Shown here: positions 22,138 to 31,930 of the stretch, in pieces
Position numbering within the stretch: position 1 is the first letter of the stretch
Layout of the letters: each line of letters begins with the position of its first letter
Translations under genes and position numbers: made by a program
Assembly (NCBI RefSeq): GCF_028767025.1
Contig: NZ_JAJQXX010000009.1
Coordinates: 51,388-115,387, forward strand
DNA: 64,000 nt
Direction: 5' to 3'
From: Blautia sp. XA-2221
GTDB lineage: Bacteria > Bacillota > Clostridia > Lachnospirales > Lachnospiraceae
Notes under the pieces: generated by a model
Seen by the model: only the letters and a program-made list of their open reading frames with translations
Told to the model about the DNA's origin: nothing
Databases searched by the model: none

Positions 22138-24501
22138 ATGGAAAAGAAAATAGTCCGTATTTCTGTCCGTAATCTTGTAGAATTTATTTTGAGAAGCGGA
22201 GATCTGGACAGCGGAAGCGGTGTGCAGGATAAGGAGGCAATGCTGAAGGGAAGCCGTATCCATCGCAAAATCCAAAAGCAGATGGGAGGCAGCTACCGGC
22301 CTGAGGTTTCTCTGAAACAGGACACGGAATATGATGATCTGATCCTTCGGGTAGAGGGAAGAGCGGACGGGATTTTTACAGAAGAGGAAAGTGTGTGTAT
22401 TGATGAGATCAAAGGCGTTTATAAAAAACTGGAACATCTGGAAAGTCCTGTGGAGATCCACAGAGCTCAGGCCATGTGTTATGCCTGGATTTATATGCTG
22501 CAGAATGATCTGGAAAAAATAGATGTTCAGATGACATATGCTCATCTGGATACAGAAGAAATCCGTCGGTTTCGGGAATCTTTTTCTAGGAAGGAGCTGG
22601 AAACCTGGTACCAGAAACTGACGGCAGAATATCACAAATGGGTGTCTTTCAGGCTAAGCTGGCAGGAAAAAAGAAATGCATCTATGGAAAATCTGGAATT
22701 TCCCTTTCCCTACCGCAAGGGACAGAGAGAAATGGTTGCCGGAGTTTATCATGCTGTTTCCAGCAAAAGGCAGATTTTTGTACAGGCGCCTACAGGAGTG
22801 GGAAAAACCATGTCCTCTGTATTTCCTTCTGTGCGGGCAATAGGAGAAGGAAAAGGAGATCTGCTTTTTTATCTGACGGCAAAGACCATTACCAGAACTG
22901 TTGCTCAGGATGCGTTTGAGATTCTCAGGAAAAAGGGACTTCTTTTTCAGACAGTAACCATCACTGCAAAGGAAAAGCTGTGCTTTTGTGAAAAAACGGA
23001 ATGTACACCTGAGAAATGTCCCTATGCAAAAGGACATTTTGACAGAGTAAATGATGCAGTTTATGAGCTGTGGACGGGGGAGCAGTCCTTCAGCCGCGAA
23101 AAGATTTTGGAACAGGCAGAAAAATGGAAGGTGTGTCCTTTTGAAATGTGTCTGGATCTCAGCTCCTGGGTGGATGGGATCATCTGCGATTATAATTATG
23201 TGTTTGATCCCAATGTGAAACTGAAGCGCTTTTTTGGAGACGGGGCATCCGGAGATTATATTTTTCTGATTGATGAAGCGCACAATCTGGCGGAACGGGG
23301 CAGGGAAATGTACAGCGCCTCTCTTGCCAGAGAAGATATTATGGAAATCAGGAAATATATAAAACCTTACAGCGCACGTCTTTACCGGACTTTGGGACGG
23401 GCAGCCAGACAGTTCCTTGAAATTAAAAAGGAGGGAGAGCCGGAAAGAATTCTGGAAAGTACAGGCACTCTGCCTATGACTCTGCTTCAGGCCCAGGGAG
23501 AAATGGACAGGCTGCTGGAGGAGCCGCCTTCCCAGGAGGTTGTGGACAGAATCCTTGACTTTTATTTTGAGGTCCGTGATTTTCTGAATATCTCAGAGCT
23601 TGTAGATGAGAATTATGAAATTTATACCTCAGAGGGAGAAGATGGGAAATTCAGGATACGGCTTTTCTGTGTAAATCCGGCATCTAACCTTCAGGAATGT
23701 CTGAATAAAGGGAAAAGTGCGGTGTTTTTTTCGGCTACCTTGCTTCCAATGCAGTATTACAGAAAAATCCTCAGCACAAGAGAAGATGACTATGGCATTT
23801 ATGTGCGCTCTCCCTTTGATCCGGAGAAACGGTGTATTCTTACTTGTGTAGATGTAAGCAGCCGGTATACCAGGAGAGGCTATGAGGAATACCGCAGGAT
23901 CGCAGAATATATTGCCCGGATGGCCTGGCAGAAAAAAGGCAATTATATGGTGTTTTTTCCATCATATAAGCTTCTTGAAGATGTAAAGCAGGTGTACGAT
24001 CAGGAATTTGCAGCAGATTGGGTAACATGCGTGTGCCAGACTCCGTCTATGAATGAGAGAGACAGGGAAGAGTTTCTGGAAAGATTTAAAGAACAGGGAG
24101 AAACCACGCTTTTGGGCTTTTGTATTATGGGCGGGATTTTTTCAGAGGGGATCGACCTTATGGGAAATCGTCTGATCGGGACTGCCATTGTAGGTACAGG
24201 ACTTCCTCAGGTAAATATAGAAAGGGAAGTTTTAAAAAAGCATTATGACAGGCTTGGAGAAAACGGATTTGATTATGCATACCGGTTTCCCGGAATGAAT
24301 AAGGTTCTGCAGGCAGCCGGGAGAGTGATACGCACAAAAGAGGATGTGGGCTGCATTCTTCTGATGGACGAAAGATTTAGAAGCGCCGGGTACCGCAGCC
24401 TTTTTCCGGAAGAATGGAATGATGTACATATTTGCAGAATGGGAAATGTGGAGTATATTCTGAAAGATTTCTGGAAACGCAATGTGCTTGACATCCAATG
24501 A
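22138..24501 (+). CDS. DinG/XPD-type helicase with N-terminal PD-(D/E)XK nuclease-like domain
   Basis: A 787-residue protein. The N-terminal part has a PD-(D/E)XK nuclease-like core: VEGRADGIF (Asp77) then CIDEIKG (Glu90, Lys92). An XPD/DinG-type superfamily 2 helicase follows: Walker A APTGVGKT (217-224), a Cys-rich stretch (CFCEKTECTPEKCPY around 282-296, CPFEMC near 336) that fits the 4Fe-4S domain of this family, DEAH box (379-382), and C-terminal motifs GIFSEGIDL and AAGRVIRTKEDVG. Such enzymes unwind 5' to 3' at damaged or structured DNA. The nuclease fusion suggests combined cutting and unwinding. GGGGGAAG precedes ATG 22138. It stands alone between the HPr-like gene and a serine hydrolase. 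Confidence 0.88.
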   Translation: MEKKIVRISVRNLVEFILRSGDLDSGSGVQDKEAMLKGSRIHRKIQKQMGGSYRPEVSLKQDTEYDDLILRVEGRADGIFTEEESVCIDEIKGVYKKLEHLESPVEIHRAQAMCYAWIYMLQNDLEKIDVQMTYAHLDTEEIRRFRESFSRKELETWYQKLTAEYHKWVSFRLSWQEKRNASMENLEFPFPYRKGQREMVAGVYHAVSSKRQIFVQAPTGVGKTMSSVFPSVRAIGEGKGDLLFYLTAKTITRTVAQDAFEILRKKGLLFQTVTITAKEKLCFCEKTECTPEKCPYAKGHFDRVNDAVYELWTGEQSFSREKILEQAEKWKVCPFEMCLDLSSWVDGIICDYNYVFDPNVKLKRFFGDGASGDYIFLIDEAHNLAERGREMYSASLAREDIMEIRKYIKPYSARLYRTLGRAARQFLEIKKEGEPERILESTGTLPMTLLQAQGEMDRLLEEPPSQEVVDRILDFYFEVRDFLNISELVDENYEIYTSEGEDGKFRIRLFCVNPASNLQECLNKGKSAVFFSATLLPMQYYRKILSTREDDYGIYVRSPFDPEKRCILTCVDVSSRYTRRGYEEYRRIAEYIARMAWQKKGNYMVFFPSYKLLEDVKQVYDQEFAADWVTCVCQTPSMNERDREEFLERFKEQGETTLLGFCIMGGIFSEGIDLMGNRLIGTAIVGTGLPQVNIEREVLKKHYDRLGENGFDYAYRFPGMNKVLQAAGRVIRTKEDVGCILLMDERFRSAGYRSLFPEEWNDVHICRMGNVEYILKDFWKRNVLDIQ

Positions 24502-24515
24502 AATTCAGGTATACT
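24488..24515 (+). promoter_or_regulatory. Promoter giving a 250-base leader
   Basis: TTGACA (24488-24493) and TATACT (24510-24515) with 16-base spacing, overlapping the helicase stop. The next gene starts at 24776, so the predicted leader is about 254 bases. It contains TTACTG--TTCACA (24540-24551) able to pair with TGTGAACAGTCAGTAA (24666-24681) with a bulge, and a local GATCT/AGATC hairpin near 24744-24760. Confidence 0.55.
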
Positions 24516-24775
24516 GTAAAAAATGCAGCGGTAAAAGATGTTACTGTTCACACTGTCCGGGAAACTTTTGTCAAAGTAACCTCCAAAGTACCTTTGATGA
24601 CGGTGTTTTCCGGTATGTATCGGTGTAGTGGCAAAATGTGTCAAAACATCCGGCGGAATATAAGATGTGAACAGTCAGTAAAATACTGCTGATTAGGATA
24701 AGTATGGAATACCCCGGTAAATTCTGGGAGAAAGGAACGTCTGATCTTTAAAAGAGATCGGACCATAAAAGATTT

Positions 24776-26227
24776 ATGCCTGGAATATTTTTTCGGCGTG
24801 CAGTGACTGCCGGCATTCTCTGTCTGTCCGTGGGGCTGACAATGCCCGTATATGAAGCAGAACAGGAATCAGAAAGCATTTTGTCCTCAGTGGGTGAGGC
24901 ACAGGTAAAGCCTGTTGGAGACGGGGCGGGAACCTATCTTTTAAAAAGTGAGGGATTTTACTGTCTGAAGGAAGATGGAACCAGACATACAGAACCGGCG
25001 GTTCATTATTTTGATCATATGGAAATTGACGGAACCGTTCTGGATGGTTTTTATTATCATGATGAGTCAGGCCATTTTGAAGCCGGAAATCCCCGTATTG
25101 TTCAGCTTAGCGGACTGACCTGTATGGATCCGGGCAATGAGGGGGCAGAGGCAGAGTTTGACGGTCTGTATATGGCAGCTAATCTGGGAAAGCTTACTGC
25201 GGCGCCTCAGATCAGATATATGACCGGTCTTACAGTTGATAAGATTTCCTATGAAGGATATTACTTTTTTGATGAAAACGGTAGGATGATCACGACTCCT
25301 GGATATCATGAGGTGGAAATGACCTCCAACGGTCAGAAATTTTCAGGAACTTATTATTTCGGAGGAGAGAACGGCGTTCTGGTTCAGGCAGAAGGGACTA
25401 CTCCGGAGGGATTTCCTGTAGATGATACCGGAAGGGTTTCCGATATTGAGAACCTTGGAATGGATACTCTAAAGCCGCGGCTTGAATCCATGCTCTCTGA
25501 ATATGACGGAGTCTGGAGCGTTTATGTAAAAAATCTGAATACAGGGGAAGAAATTCTTCTGAACGAAACACCTTTGTACTCTGCCAGTTTGATCAAAGCC
25601 TTTGTGATGGCAGAAACCTATGAAAATATGGAAGACGTACTGACACATGAGGAAGCGCTTATGAAGTCAGATCGTGCGGCAGCGGAAAAAAAGGTGGACG
25701 ATCTTCTCTGGAACATGATCACTGTCAGCGATAATGAGTCCTGCAATGAGCTTGGCAGGTTGCAGTCAGAAAAACATGATTTTCTTGACGGTGCAAAAAA
25801 GGTAAACGAATATCTGAAAAAAGAGGGATATGAGAATACTTCCTATCAGAGTACCCTGCATCCGTCTTCTTCCCCGAAACTGAATCTGGGAGGCCATAAT
25901 ACAACAACTGTAAAAGACTGCGGAATTCTTCTGGAAAGGATTTTCCGGGGGGAATGTGTCAGTGAGGAGGCCTCTGCAGAAATGCTCGACCTTTTGATGA
26001 ATCAGAAAAATACTGCCAAGATTCCCTCTGGGATCAGTGCAGACATTCCAATCGCCAACAAAACTGGTGAAACAGATTCCGATCAGCACGATATGGCGAT
26101 CGTGTATGGTCCAAAAACAACCTATATTCTCTGTGTAATGTCTGAGGATTTTAAAAGTGGAAGCGAAGCCATTGACAATATCAGGAGTATTTCGGGAGTG
26201 GTCTATAATTATCTGAATCTCTCCTGA
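24776..26227 (+). CDS. Secreted serine hydrolase (class A beta-lactamase/PBP fold)
   Basis: A 483-residue exported protein. Residues about 9-24 form a short hydrophobic signal or anchor. Residues about 45-230 contain repeated aromatic/glycine strands (FYYHDESGHF, YYFFDENGRM, YYFGGENGVL) resembling cell-wall-binding repeats. The C-terminal half is a penicillin-recognising serine hydrolase: SLIK (Ser271, Lys274), SDN near 319-321 and KTG near 429-431. It may be a beta-lactamase relative or a D,D-peptidase; activity cannot be told. No strong ribosome site precedes ATG 24776, so the start is only probable. It follows a long leader. Confidence 0.82.
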   Translation: MPGIFFRRAVTAGILCLSVGLTMPVYEAEQESESILSSVGEAQVKPVGDGAGTYLLKSEGFYCLKEDGTRHTEPAVHYFDHMEIDGTVLDGFYYHDESGHFEAGNPRIVQLSGLTCMDPGNEGAEAEFDGLYMAANLGKLTAAPQIRYMTGLTVDKISYEGYYFFDENGRMITTPGYHEVEMTSNGQKFSGTYYFGGENGVLVQAEGTTPEGFPVDDTGRVSDIENLGMDTLKPRLESMLSEYDGVWSVYVKNLNTGEEILLNETPLYSASLIKAFVMAETYENMEDVLTHEEALMKSDRAAAEKKVDDLLWNMITVSDNESCNELGRLQSEKHDFLDGAKKVNEYLKKEGYENTSYQSTLHPSSSPKLNLGGHNTTTVKDCGILLERIFRGECVSEEASAEMLDLLMNQKNTAKIPSGISADIPIANKTGETDSDQHDMAIVYGPKTTYILCVMSEDFKSGSEAIDNIRSISGVVYNYLNLS

Positions 26228-26247
26228 AAGAAACATAATTTTTTTGC

Positions 26248-26276
26248 TTGACCCTTATAATTTTTTGATATAAAAT
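26248..26276 (+). promoter_or_regulatory. Promoter of ridA
   Basis: TTGACC (26248-26253) and TAAAAT (26271-26276) with a 17-base spacer, 35 bases before the RidA ATG. Confidence 0.7.
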
Positions 26277-26310
26277 AAAAACAGAACAGAAAAAGAAAGG
26301 AGATCTGAAC

Positions 26311-26688
26311 ATGAACGTAGTATATACAGATAAAGCTCCGGCAGCAATTGGACCATATTCTCAGGCAATTATTTTAAACGGAGTATTATTCACTTCCGGA
26401 CAGATCCCGGTAGATCCGGCTACAGGAGAAATCGCAGGAGATACTATTGAAGCTCAGGCAGAGCAGGTAATGAAAAATCTGGAGGCTGTGGCAAAGGAAG
26501 CCGGAACAGACCTTGCAAACGCTGTAAAAACAACCTGTTTCCTTGCTGATATGGGTGATTTTGCAGCATTTAATGAAATTTATGCAAAATATTTCGTAAA
26601 CAAACCTGCACGTTCCTGTGTGGCTGTAAAAACGCTTCCGAAGAATGTTCTCTGCGAAGTGGAAATGATCGCAGCTGTTGAGAAATAA
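26311..26688 (+). CDS. ridA: RidA family enamine/imine deaminase
   Basis: A 125-residue RidA, which hydrolyses reactive enamine/imine intermediates such as 2-aminoacrylate released by PLP enzymes. The family signature is PARSCVAVKTLPKNVLCEVEMIA near the C-terminus, with the substrate-carboxylate-binding arginine (PARS). GPYSQAI near residue 13 and TSGQIPVDPATG near 31 complete the pattern. A strong AAGGAG site sits before ATG 26311. It is a single gene with its own promoter and terminator and acts in the cytosol. Confidence 0.95.
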   Translation: MNVVYTDKAPAAIGPYSQAIILNGVLFTSGQIPVDPATGEIAGDTIEAQAEQVMKNLEAVAKEAGTDLANAVKTTCFLADMGDFAAFNEIYAKYFVNKPARSCVAVKTLPKNVLCEVEMIAAVEK

Positions 26689-26754
26689 GATCTGACAGGA
26701 AATAAGCAGAAGCTCAAAATGCATTTCAACGAACAGTAACAGCGTAATATAAGG

Positions 26755-26788
26755 GAAATCCCCGGAGGGAATCTGGGGGTTTCTTTTT
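26755..26788 (+). terminator. Terminator after ridA
   Basis: GAAATCCCC (26755-26763) pairs with GGGGGTTTC (26775-26783), including one T-G pair, followed by TTTTT. A TATAAT (26803-26808) just after may serve the next gene. Confidence 0.75.
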
Positions 26789-26852
26789 GTGTGGAAATCA
26801 TGTATAATATCAGACTGTAATAGTATATCTGAAATCAGGAGGAAAGAAATAA

Positions 26853-28124
26853 ATGCGAGTCGATACGGATGACTTTGGCCGACCTTGCAGGTGCGGGAGA
26901 GAACATCATACAGAAGTAAAGGAAATCATGATAGAAGAGGGTGCTGTTAAGAAGCTTGAAGAAGCCATGTCAGATGGATTCCTGAAGGAATATATTTCTC
27001 CGCTTCTCATCTGCGATACCAATACGCTGAAAGCCACAGAAGAATGTATGGAAGATATTTATGACCGCTGCCAGGTCCTGACACTGGACGCAGAGGGACT
27101 TCATGCAGACGAACATGCTGTGGAGATCGTGGAGAATTATATGGAAGAAGATATTGACCTGATCCTGGCAGTAGGAAGCGGAACCATTCATGACATCAGT
27201 CGATATCTGGCTTATCAGTACAAAATTCCCTTTATTTCCGTTCCCACTGCGGCCAGCGTGGACGGATTCGTATCAAATGTTGCGGCAATGACCTGGAAAG
27301 GTCTGAAAAAAACAGTACCGGCAGTAGCTCCTTTAGCTGTATTTGCGGATACTGATATTTTTGCTCATGCTCCCAAAAGGCTGACTGCCTCAGGTGTTTC
27401 AGATCTTCTGGGAAGATATATCTGTCTTACAGACTGGAAGATCGCCAGCCTTCTGACAGGTGAATATATCTGCAATGAAATTATAGAAATGGAAGAAAAA
27501 GCCCTGAAAACTGTTTGCAGCTGTGTGAAAGGGATTGCCTCAGGTGAGCCGGAGGATTGTGAAAAGCTGATGTATGCGCTGATCCTTTCCGGCCTTGCCA
27601 TGCAGATGGCGGGGAATTCCAGACCGGCTTCCTGCGCGGAACATCATCTTTCTCATCTCTGGGAGATGGAAGTGGTAAACGGACCTCTGGATGCCCTTCA
27701 CGGCGAAAAAGTTTCTGTTGGGACTCTCCTTGTACTGAGAGAATACAAAAGGCTTGCGCGGGCAATAAGAGAAGGGCGCTGTCAGCTGAGAAACTGTGAG
27801 GAAGATGCTGCTCTCCTGGAGAAATATTTCGGTTCCAGAGGTATTCTGGAAGCAATACAGAAAGAAAATGACCCGGAGTTGCTCTGTGAGATAAATCCTT
27901 CCAGGCTGGCAGACAGTCTGGATGTGATCGCAGAGATGATAGAGGAACTTCCGGAAGAGGAAGAGCTGCTTCATCTGATGGAACTGGCAGGCTGTAAAAA
28001 AAGTGTTTATGAGATCGGACTGACAGATGAGATCGTGTCTGTCAGCCTGAAACTGGCGCCCTATGTGAAAAGAAGCCTGAGCTTTTTGAGAATCAGCCGG
28101 CTTCTGGATGTGAAAGGAGAATGA
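26853..28124 (+). CDS. sn-glycerol-1-phosphate dehydrogenase (AraM/EgsA-like)
   Basis: A 423-residue member of the iron-containing-alcohol-dehydrogenase/G1PDH family. It reduces dihydroxyacetone phosphate to sn-glycerol-1-phosphate with NAD(P)H. Visible: [13 protein letters not shown] at the N-terminus, nucleotide-binding [15 protein letters not shown] (about 110-124), [16 protein letters not shown], and the metal-ligand stretches [10 protein letters not shown] and [18 protein letters not shown] lies before ATG 26853. G1P is the archaeal lipid backbone; bacterial AraM provides it for heptaprenylglyceryl phosphate. No partner prenyltransferase is in view. ispF starts 2 bases after the stop, so the two are co-transcribed. 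Confidence 0.9.
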   Translation: MRVDTDDFGRPCRCGREHHTEVKEIMIEEGAVKKLEEAMSDGFLKEYISPLLICDTNTLKATEECMEDIYDRCQVLTLDAEGLHADEHAVEIVENYMEEDIDLILAVGSGTIHDISRYLAYQYKIPFISVPTAASVDGFVSNVAAMTWKGLKKTVPAVAPLAVFADTDIFAHAPKRLTASGVSDLLGRYICLTDWKIASLLTGEYICNEIIEMEEKALKTVCSCVKGIASGEPEDCEKLMYALILSGLAMQMAGNSRPASCAEHHLSHLWEMEVVNGPLDALHGEKVSVGTLLVLREYKRLARAIREGRCQLRNCEEDAALLEKYFGSRGILEAIQKENDPELLCEINPSRLADSLDVIAEMIEELPEEEELLHLMELAGCKKSVYEIGLTDEIVSVSLKLAPYVKRSLSFLRISRLLDVKGE

Positions 28125-28126
28125 CC

Positions 28127-28600
28127 ATGAGAGTTGGAATGGGATATGATGTACATAAACTGACAGAGAACCGTGATCTGATCCTTGGAGGCGTGAACAT
28201 CCCGTGGGAAAAAGGGCTTCTGGGACATTCGGATGCAGACGTTCTGATCCATGCTGTTATGGATGCTCTTCTGGGAGCAGCGGCTCTGGGGGACATCGGA
28301 AAACATTTTCCGGATACAGACCCTGCCTACAAGGGAATATCCAGCGTAAAGCTTCTGACACATGTGATGGAGCTTCTGAGACAAAATCATTTTTCTGTGG
28401 GAAATGTAGATGCTGTGATCATTGCCCAGAAACCGAAGATGGCGCCTCATATTCCTCAGATGCGCAAAAATCTGGCTCAGGCAATGGGCGTGGAAGAAAA
28501 CAGAATTAATATCAAGGCAACAACTGAAGAAGGGCTGGGCTTTACCGGACGAGGAGAAGGAATTGCCTCTCAGGCGATCTGTCTTCTGGAAGAAGTTTAA
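28127..28600 (+). CDS. ispF: 2-C-methyl-D-erythritol 2,4-cyclodiphosphate synthase IspF
   Basis: A 157-residue IspF of the MEP isoprenoid pathway. It cyclises CDP-ME 2-phosphate to MEcDP with release of CMP. Zinc-site residues are in GYDVHKL (Asp8, His10) and [13 protein letters not shown]-terminal [14 protein letters not shown] is the family end motif. ATG 28127 is preferred over 28121 because AGGAGA then has 7-base spacing. IspD is not adjacent. Co-transcription with G1P dehydrogenase places isoprenoid and possible glycerol-1-phosphate lipid precursors together, but that may be coincidence. Confidence 0.95.
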   Translation: MRVGMGYDVHKLTENRDLILGGVNIPWEKGLLGHSDADVLIHAVMDALLGAAALGDIGKHFPDTDPAYKGISSVKLLTHVMELLRQNHFSVGNVDAVIIAQKPKMAPHIPQMRKNLAQAMGVEENRINIKATTEEGLGFTGRGEGIASQAICLLEEV

Positions 28601-28659
28601 AGTCTTGGAATCAGGAGAAATTGTCATTACCGAAAAACAGAAATCGGAGGAAAGGAATT

Positions 28660-30066
28660 ATGAAGCTTTTTAATACCATGACACGAAAAAAAGAAGAATT
28701 CGTGCCTCTGGAAGAGGGAAAGGTAAGAATGTATGTCTGCGGACCTACTGTTTATAATCTGATCCATATTGGAAATGCGCGCCCAATGATCATTTTTGAT
28801 ACTGTGCGCCGCTATATGGAATACAGGGGCTATGAGGTGAATTTTGTGTCCAACTTTACAGATGTGGATGACAAGATCATCAAAAAAGCCATTGAAGAAG
28901 GCGTAAGCCCTGAGGAGATTTCAGGCAGATATATTGAAGAGTGCAAAAAGGATATGGCAGGAATGAATGTAAAACCTGCAACCACACATCCGCAGGCAAC
29001 TCAGGAGATCGACGGCATGATCGAAATGATCCAGACTCTTATTGACAAAGGCTATGCATATCCGGTTGCGGACGGAACCGTTTATTTCCGTGTAAAAAAC
29101 TTTAAGGAATATGGTAAGCTTTCTCATAAAAATCTGGATGACCTGCAGTCCGGTTTCCGCGCTCTTCAGGTTTCCGGAGAGGATCAGAGGGAAGATCCCA
29201 TGGATTTTGTTCTCTGGAAACCGAAAAAAGAAGGAGAGCCTTACTGGACTTCCCCCTGGTGCGACGGACGTCCCGGCTGGCATATTGAGTGCTCTGTTAT
29301 GTCAAAAAAATATCTGGGAGAAGAAATTGACATTCACGCAGGCGGCGAGGATCTTATTTTCCCTCACCATGAAAATGAGATTGCTCAGAGCGAATGCTGC
29401 AATGGCAAAACCTTTGCAAAATACTGGATGCACAATGGTTTCCTGAACATTGACAATCGCAAAATGTCAAAATCCCTCGGAAATTTTCGCACAGTAAGAG
29501 AGATCAGCCAGCAGTATGATCTGCAGGTTCTGAGATTCTTTATGCTGAACGCTCATTACAGAAGTCCACTGAACTTCAGTGCAGAGCTGATGGAGTCTGC
29601 AAAAAATTCTCTGGAGCGTATCCTGGAGGGAGCAGCCCGTCTGAATGACCGCAAAGCTTCCAATACAGAAGCGGTCAGCCAGGCAGAGAAGAAGCTTCTG
29701 GAAGAGGCGGATACTTACCGTCAGAAATTTGAAGCAGCCATGGATGATGACTTTAATACAGCAGACGCTCTGGCGGCAGTTTTCGAGCTTGTAAAATTTT
29801 CAAATACAAATGTGGATGAAAAGAGCAGCGGAGAGTTTGCAGGAAGTCTTCTGGATATGCTTGTAAAGCTCTGCGATGTTCTTGGTCTTATTGTTCTTAA
29901 AAAAGAGGAAGCTCTTGATTCTGATATCGAGGTTCTGATCCAGGAACGTCAGGATGCAAGAAAGGCAAAAGACTTTGCCAGAGCTGACGAGATCAGGGAT
30001 CAGCTTCTTGAAATGGGAATCGAGCTTAAGGATACCCGTGAGGGAGTAAAATGGAAACGAATTTAA
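28660..30066 (+). CDS. cysS: Cysteinyl-tRNA synthetase
   Basis: A 468-residue class I synthetase. [18 protein letters not shown] (about 22-39) contains the HIGH-type motif and a zinc-ligand cysteine; [20 protein letters not shown] gives further zinc residues; KMSKSLGN is the second ATP-binding signature. ATG 28660 follows GGAGGAAAGGAA; an upstream in-frame start at 28621 has no such site. The gene begins a tight translational run: mrnC starts inside its last codons (16-base overlap). The order cysS-mrnC-rlmB-sigH is conserved in Firmicutes. Confidence 0.97.
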   Translation: MKLFNTMTRKKEEFVPLEEGKVRMYVCGPTVYNLIHIGNARPMIIFDTVRRYMEYRGYEVNFVSNFTDVDDKIIKKAIEEGVSPEEISGRYIEECKKDMAGMNVKPATTHPQATQEIDGMIEMIQTLIDKGYAYPVADGTVYFRVKNFKEYGKLSHKNLDDLQSGFRALQVSGEDQREDPMDFVLWKPKKEGEPYWTSPWCDGRPGWHIECSVMSKKYLGEEIDIHAGGEDLIFPHHENEIAQSECCNGKTFAKYWMHNGFLNIDNRKMSKSLGNFRTVREISQQYDLQVLRFFMLNAHYRSPLNFSAELMESAKNSLERILEGAARLNDRKASNTEAVSQAEKKLLEEADTYRQKFEAAMDDDFNTADALAAVFELVKFSNTNVDEKSSGEFAGSLLDMLVKLCDVLGLIVLKKEEALDSDIEVLIQERQDARKAKDFARADEIRDQLLEMGIELKDTREGVKWKRI

Positions 30067-30476
30067 GTAAGCTGAACGAACTGTTTCATCTGGAGAAACA
30101 GGATATCCGAAGTTATTCCCCTCTGACACTGGCTTATATAGGAGACGGCGTTTATGAGCTGATCATTCGGACGATTCTTGTAAAAAAAGGAAACTGTCCG
30201 GTAAACCGTCTTCACAAAAAGGCAAGCAGTCTTGTAAAGGCGGCAGCCCAGTCAGGGATTATGGAGATTATTGAAAAGGAACTGACTCCGGAAGAATTAA
30301 GTGTTTACAGGAGAGGCCGCAACGCTCATTCTCCTACTATGGCAAAACATGCAACTATGGCAGATTACCGCAGAGCCACAGGCTTTGAGGCTCTGATGGG
30401 ATATCTGTATCTGAAGGAAGAATACACACGGATAATCACACTGATCCGTATGGGAATCGGGGAGGAAATTTTATGA
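30051..30476 (+). CDS. mrnC: Mini-ribonuclease III (MrnC)
   Basis: A 141-residue RNase III catalytic domain without a double-strand-binding domain. It matures 23S rRNA ends. SPLTLAYIGDGVYELIIRTI (about 17-36) holds the catalytic Asp; RRGRNAHSPTMAKHATMADYRRATGFEALMGYLYL (about 86-120) is the second family block. It overlaps cysS by 16 bases and rlmB by 4, so translation is coupled. Position between cysS and the rRNA methyltransferase is the classic Firmicute order. Confidence 0.95.
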   Translation: METNLSKLNELFHLEKQDIRSYSPLTLAYIGDGVYELIIRTILVKKGNCPVNRLHKKASSLVKAAAQSGIMEIIEKELTPEELSVYRRGRNAHSPTMAKHATMADYRRATGFEALMGYLYLKEEYTRIITLIRMGIGEEIL

Positions 30477-31210
30477 GCGAGCAGATAGAAGGCCGCAACG
30501 CGGTTCTGGAAGCTTTTCGTTCCGGGAGATGCGTGGATAAACTGTTTATTCTGGACGGCTGTCAGGACGGACCGGTCCGTACCATAGCCAGAGAAGCGCG
30601 CAAAAAAGATACCATTATCAATTATGTTTCAAAAGAACGGCTGGATCAGCTCAGTGAAACAAGAGCGCACCAGGGAGTTATTGCTCAGGTGGCAGCCTAT
30701 GAATATTCTACGGTTGAAGAAATTCTGGCAAGAGCAGAGGAAAAAGGAGAACCTCCGTTTCTGGTTCTTCTTGATAATGTAGAGGATCCCCATAATCTGG
30801 GTGCGATCATCCGTACTGCCAATCTGGCCGGAGCCCACGGCGTGATCATTCCGAAGAGACGCTCTGTGGGACTGACTTCCACAGTTGCAAAAACCTCAGC
30901 GGGAGCCCTTCACTACACTCCTGTAGCAAAGGTGACAAATCTTGTGCGCACCATAGAGGAACTGAAGGAAAAGGGAATCTGGTTTGTGTGTGCGGATATG
31001 GGGGGAGAGTCCATGTACAGACTGAACCTTACCGGACCGATAGGAATGATCGTTGGAAATGAGGGAGAGGGAGTCAGCCGTCTTGTGAGAGAGGCCTGTG
31101 ATTTTACAGCTTCTATTCCAATGAAGGGAGATATAGATTCCCTGAATGCCTCTGTGGCAGCAGGCGTGCTTGCCTATGAGATCGTGCGTCAGAGACTGAA
31201 AGCAGAATAA
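30473..31210 (+). CDS. rlmB: 23S rRNA 2'-O-methyltransferase, RlmB/TrmH family
   Basis: A 245-residue SPOUT methyltransferase. The N-terminal L30e-like substrate-binding domain starts IEGRNAVLEAFRSG; the C-terminal SPOUT domain has LLDNVEDPHNLGAIIRTANLAGAHGVIIP, GMIVGNEGEGVSRLVREACD and SIPMKGDIDSLNASVAAGVLAYEI (the trefoil-knot SAM motifs). RlmB methylates G2251 of 23S rRNA; exact target is assumed from the family. It overlaps mrnC by 4 bases and sigH follows 20 bases after. Confidence 0.93.
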   Translation: MSEQIEGRNAVLEAFRSGRCVDKLFILDGCQDGPVRTIAREARKKDTIINYVSKERLDQLSETRAHQGVIAQVAAYEYSTVEEILARAEEKGEPPFLVLLDNVEDPHNLGAIIRTANLAGAHGVIIPKRRSVGLTSTVAKTSAGALHYTPVAKVTNLVRTIEELKEKGIWFVCADMGGESMYRLNLTGPIGMIVGNEGEGVSRLVREACDFTASIPMKGDIDSLNASVAAGVLAYEIVRQRLKAE

Positions 31211-31230
31211 ATACGGAAAACGGAGGCAGT

Positions 31231-31824
31231 ATGATCCGCTACGGGCAGTGCAGTGATGAGGAACTGATTGAAAGGCTCCGAAATGGAGAAAGCGAAATCT
31301 CGGATTATCTGATGGAAAAATATAAGGGGATTGTCAAAAAAAGAGCAAGAGCCATGTACCTGATCGGAGGAGAAACAGATGATCTGATACAGGAAGGAAT
31401 GATTGGACTTTTTAAGGCTGTTCAGGATTACCGGCCGGACAGAGAAGCGTCTTTTCGTACCTTTGCAGGGCTGTGCATAGACAGACAGCTTTACAGCGCA
31501 GTAAAAAATTCTACCAGGCAGAAACATATTCCCCTGAATTCCTATGTGTCTCTCAGTGAAGAGGAGGAAAGCGGAAGTCTGGAAGGGCTCTGGTCAGAAA
31601 ATCCGGAAGCGCTGGTGATCGACAGGGAGAATACTGGGATTCTTGAAAAAGAGATCAGCAAAACATTAAGCCCAATGGAAAATAAAGTGCTGGACTATTA
31701 TCTCCGGGGTTATGGTTATGTGCAGATTGCAGAGATCATGGGAAAAACGCCGAAATCCATTGATAATGCTCTGCAGAGAATACGGGCAAAGATCAGAACC
31801 TGCATTGAGAAATTTCAAATATAA
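31231..31824 (+). CDS. sigH: RNA polymerase sigma-H-type factor
   Basis: A 197-residue sigma-70-family factor. Region 2 is clear: ARAMYLIGGETDDLIQEGMIGLFKAVQDYRPDREASFRTFAGLCIDRQL (about 40-90), with the polymerase-binding and -10-recognition parts. Region 4 (about 145-190) has the helix-turn-helix GYVQIAEIMGKTPKSIDNALQRIRAKI. This is the SigH branch that starts sporulation and stationary-phase transcription. It is the last gene of the cysS run, as in Bacillus and Clostridium. GGAGG precedes ATG 31231. Confidence 0.93.
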   Translation: MIRYGQCSDEELIERLRNGESEISDYLMEKYKGIVKKRARAMYLIGGETDDLIQEGMIGLFKAVQDYRPDREASFRTFAGLCIDRQLYSAVKNSTRQKHIPLNSYVSLSEEEESGSLEGLWSENPEALVIDRENTGILEKEISKTLSPMENKVLDYYLRGYGYVQIAEIMGKTPKSIDNALQRIRAKIRTCIEKFQI

Positions 31825-31930
31825 TATTAACCTTTCTTTTACAGATAAAAAGTAGTACAATAAAATAAGCTTATTTTTTAGGAATATATCATAATGACCA
31901 GAAGGTCAGAAATGAAAGGAGCGGTATATT

